A DNA stretch of 64,000 nucleotides, taken from assembly GCF_001714725.1 (NCBI RefSeq), contig NZ_CP016447.1:2309001-2373000 (forward strand), in the 5' to 3' direction. This document shows positions 61,778 to 64,000 of this stretch, piece after piece; within the stretch, counting starts at the first letter, position 1, and each line of letters opens with the position of its first letter. The notes below the pieces were generated by a model. The model was not told where the DNA came from. It ran no database searches and saw only the letters and a program-made list of their open reading frames with translations. The position numbers and the translations under genes are program-made. Source of the DNA: Acidovorax sp. RAC01. Its GTDB lineage: Bacteria; Pseudomonadota; Gammaproteobacteria; Burkholderiales; Burkholderiaceae_C.

Positions 61778-62302
61778 TTAGTGGGCGGGCGTGGCGTCCG
61801 CTACGGCAGTGTTCGCCAGGAACTTCTCAATGTCCAGCAGGATGAGCATGCGTTCGCCCACCGAGCCGATGGCCAGCAGGTGTTCGGGGTCAAAGCCCCC
61901 GCGCAGGGCTGGCACGGGGCGCAGCTGCTCGCGCTCCAGCGTGAGCACATCCGAAACACCGTCCACCACAGCGCCGACCACGCGGTGACCGATGTTCAGG
62001 ACGATGACGACGGTGAGGTGGTTGTACTGCACCTCGGTCAGACCCAGCTTCACGCGCAGGTCGATGATGGGCACGATCACCCCGCGCAGATTGACCACGC
62101 CTTTGAGTTCGCCCGTGGCGTTGGCAATGGTGGTGGGCTTTTCGTACGAGCGGATCTCCTGCACGCGCAGGATGTCGACGCCATACTCCTCGTTGCCGAT
62201 CTTGAAGGCCAGAAACTCACGGATGTCGGTGAGCCTTGCTTGGGCGCCTTGGTGGGCCGCGGAGGCGAGCGGCGCGGCAGCCGGGGAGTGAGTCGAAGTC
62301 AT
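61778..62302 (-). CDS. cheW: Chemotaxis coupling protein CheW
   Basis: A 174-residue single-domain protein. [20 protein letters not shown] near the N-terminus, [20 protein letters not shown] and [15 protein letters not shown] are diagnostic CheW segments. It bridges receptors and CheA. It is the first gene of the receptor cluster, with a strong sigma-70-like promoter (TTGACA-18-TATCAT) about 29 bp upstream. No cheA is in the window. Confidence 0.93.
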   Translation of the reverse strand: MTSTHSPAAAPLASAAHQGAQARLTDIREFLAFKIGNEEYGVDILRVQEIRSYEKPTTIANATGELKGVVNLRGVIVPIIDLRVKLGLTEVQYNHLTVVIVLNIGHRVVGAVVDGVSDVLTLEREQLRPVPALRGGFDPEHLLAIGSVGERMLILLDIEKFLANTAVADATPAH

Positions 62303-62330
62303 GTGTTTGATAAAAATGATAATTTGGAGA

Positions 62331-62360
62331 ATGATAGGGCATCTAAATCATTTTTGTCAA
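62331..62360 (-). promoter_or_regulatory. cheW promoter
   Basis: Minus strand TTGACA (62355-62360), an 18-bp spacer, then TATCAT (62331-62336). The region also has AATGATAAT-like repeats (62316-62336) that resemble half of a Fur box. Confidence 0.6.
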
Positions 62361-62551
62361 CCAGCCGAGATGCACTTTTACCGAGGGTGTGGATCCATCT
62401 GTCGCGTCCGGGACCTGGCTGTGAAGCGTTCGCACGACCGGGTTGCCCCAGACGGGCCGGCGTACCGATCAGAGAACGGTTGCTTATCGGCGTGGTGATT
62501 TTTTGCGGGCGTCTCACGGGGCACAGACCGCCAGCCGCGACAATCCTGCGC

Positions 62552-63790
<1,239 letters not shown>

Positions 63791-63962
63791 GGGCCGCCGC
63801 CACTGGCCTTCTCAGGCCGGGGCATTGCGGCGGACCCCTGCGGGGGCTTGACACGATCTGTACACTGAATTTCAACGCCCGCATCCTGTTGCGGCGCTGG
63901 CCGCCCATCGGGCCGGCTCCCCCGTTCTGGTTCTGATTTGTTTTGTTGGAGAGACCGTTTCC

Positions 63963-64000
63963 ATGGCACTGATTCCCGTCACCATCCTCACCGGCTTCCT
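63963..64000 (+). CDS. CobW/YjiA-type GTP-binding protein, N-terminal fragment
   Basis: Only the first 12 codons are inside the window: MALIPVTILTGF. This is the start of a CobW/COG0523 P-loop GTPase, whose Walker A (GSGKTT) should follow directly after the edge. Such proteins deliver metals such as zinc or cobalt. A TTGGAGAG ribosome site and a TTGACA at 63848-63853 precede the gene; the matching -10 is not clear. Confidence 0.7.
   Translation, partial: MALIPVTILTGF

Noticed and set aside
61769..62551. N-terminal extension of the RlmI frame through cheW
   Set aside because: It is antisense to cheW; the conserved protein starts at MKTLRLRPGKE, next to the GACAAT promoter-like hexamer.

Overview
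The window comes from a high-GC betaproteobacterial chromosome, most likely a member of the Comamonadaceae close to Acidovorax. This placement is inferred from the gene content, the roughly 65-70 % GC coding style, and two dispersed repeat families that look typical of that group. I see no tRNA, rRNA operon, CRISPR array, insertion sequence or prophage. One structured RNA, RNase P RNA (rnpB), is present.

Region 1 (1-11.8 kb) is acyl-CoA catabolism. A plus-strand cluster (acyl-CoA dehydrogenase cut by the left edge, enoyl-CoA hydratase, biotin-carrying acyl-CoA carboxylase alpha subunit, second acyl-CoA dehydrogenase, beta-keto acid cleavage enzyme) follows the order of atuD-atuE-atuF of acyclic terpene (citronellol/geraniol) catabolism. 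A lower-GC Clp-fold SDH-family serine proteinase follows. Then come, on the minus strand, a FadB/FadJ-type bifunctional enzyme, a thiolase and another acyl-CoA dehydrogenase.

Region 2 (11.9-18.7 kb) is a minus-strand operon livH-livM-livG-livF, an AMP-forming acyl-CoA ligase and a periplasmic binding protein. Uptake and CoA activation of a carboxylate are probably coupled. A similar operator-like site precedes this operon and the dehydrogenase at 10.6-11.7 kb.

Region 3 (19-24.4 kb) holds small housekeeping genes: two hotdog thioesterases, a bactofilin, an Atm1-type ABC exporter, a D-2-hydroxyacid dehydrogenase and a MazG-like pyrophosphohydrolase. Region 4 (24.5-33.3 kb) is transport: a TRAP system (DctQ-DctM-DctP), a LysR regulator, and a glutamate/aspartate-type ABC importer with two tandem binding proteins.

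Region 5 (33.4-47.2 kb) contains pyrC, a DUF3025 gene, htpX, a GlxA-like AraC regulator divergent from a secreted M20 amidohydrolase, an alpha/beta hydrolase divergent from a LysR regulator, an FAD oxidoreductase, a ybhP-clsB-ybhN membrane-lipid operon and a cysteine synthase. Region 6 (47.3-56.5 kb) has rnpB, an M48 peptidase, a DUF898 membrane protein, an S4-type rRNA pseudouridine synthase, a NUDIX-metallo-beta-lactamase fusion, and dapF-DUF484-xerC. Region 7 (56.6-64 kb) is a chemotaxis cluster (cheW and three receptors), an RlmI-type rRNA methyltransferase and the start of a CobW-type GTPase cut by the right edge.

The most unusual signals are not single genes. (i) A dispersed ~60-bp repeat (family A, ten copies) lies inside four reading frames and supplies the stop codon of a fifth gene. 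(ii) A ~75-100 bp repeat (family B, six copies) always sits at the 3' end of a gene, on that gene's strand. (iii) A 158-bp MITE-like element has 18-bp perfect terminal inverted repeats. (iv) Six genes have a TATAAT-like hexamer 6-8 nt before the ATG. This is the same distance as between the -10 and the 5' end of rnpB, so it predicts leaderless mRNAs.
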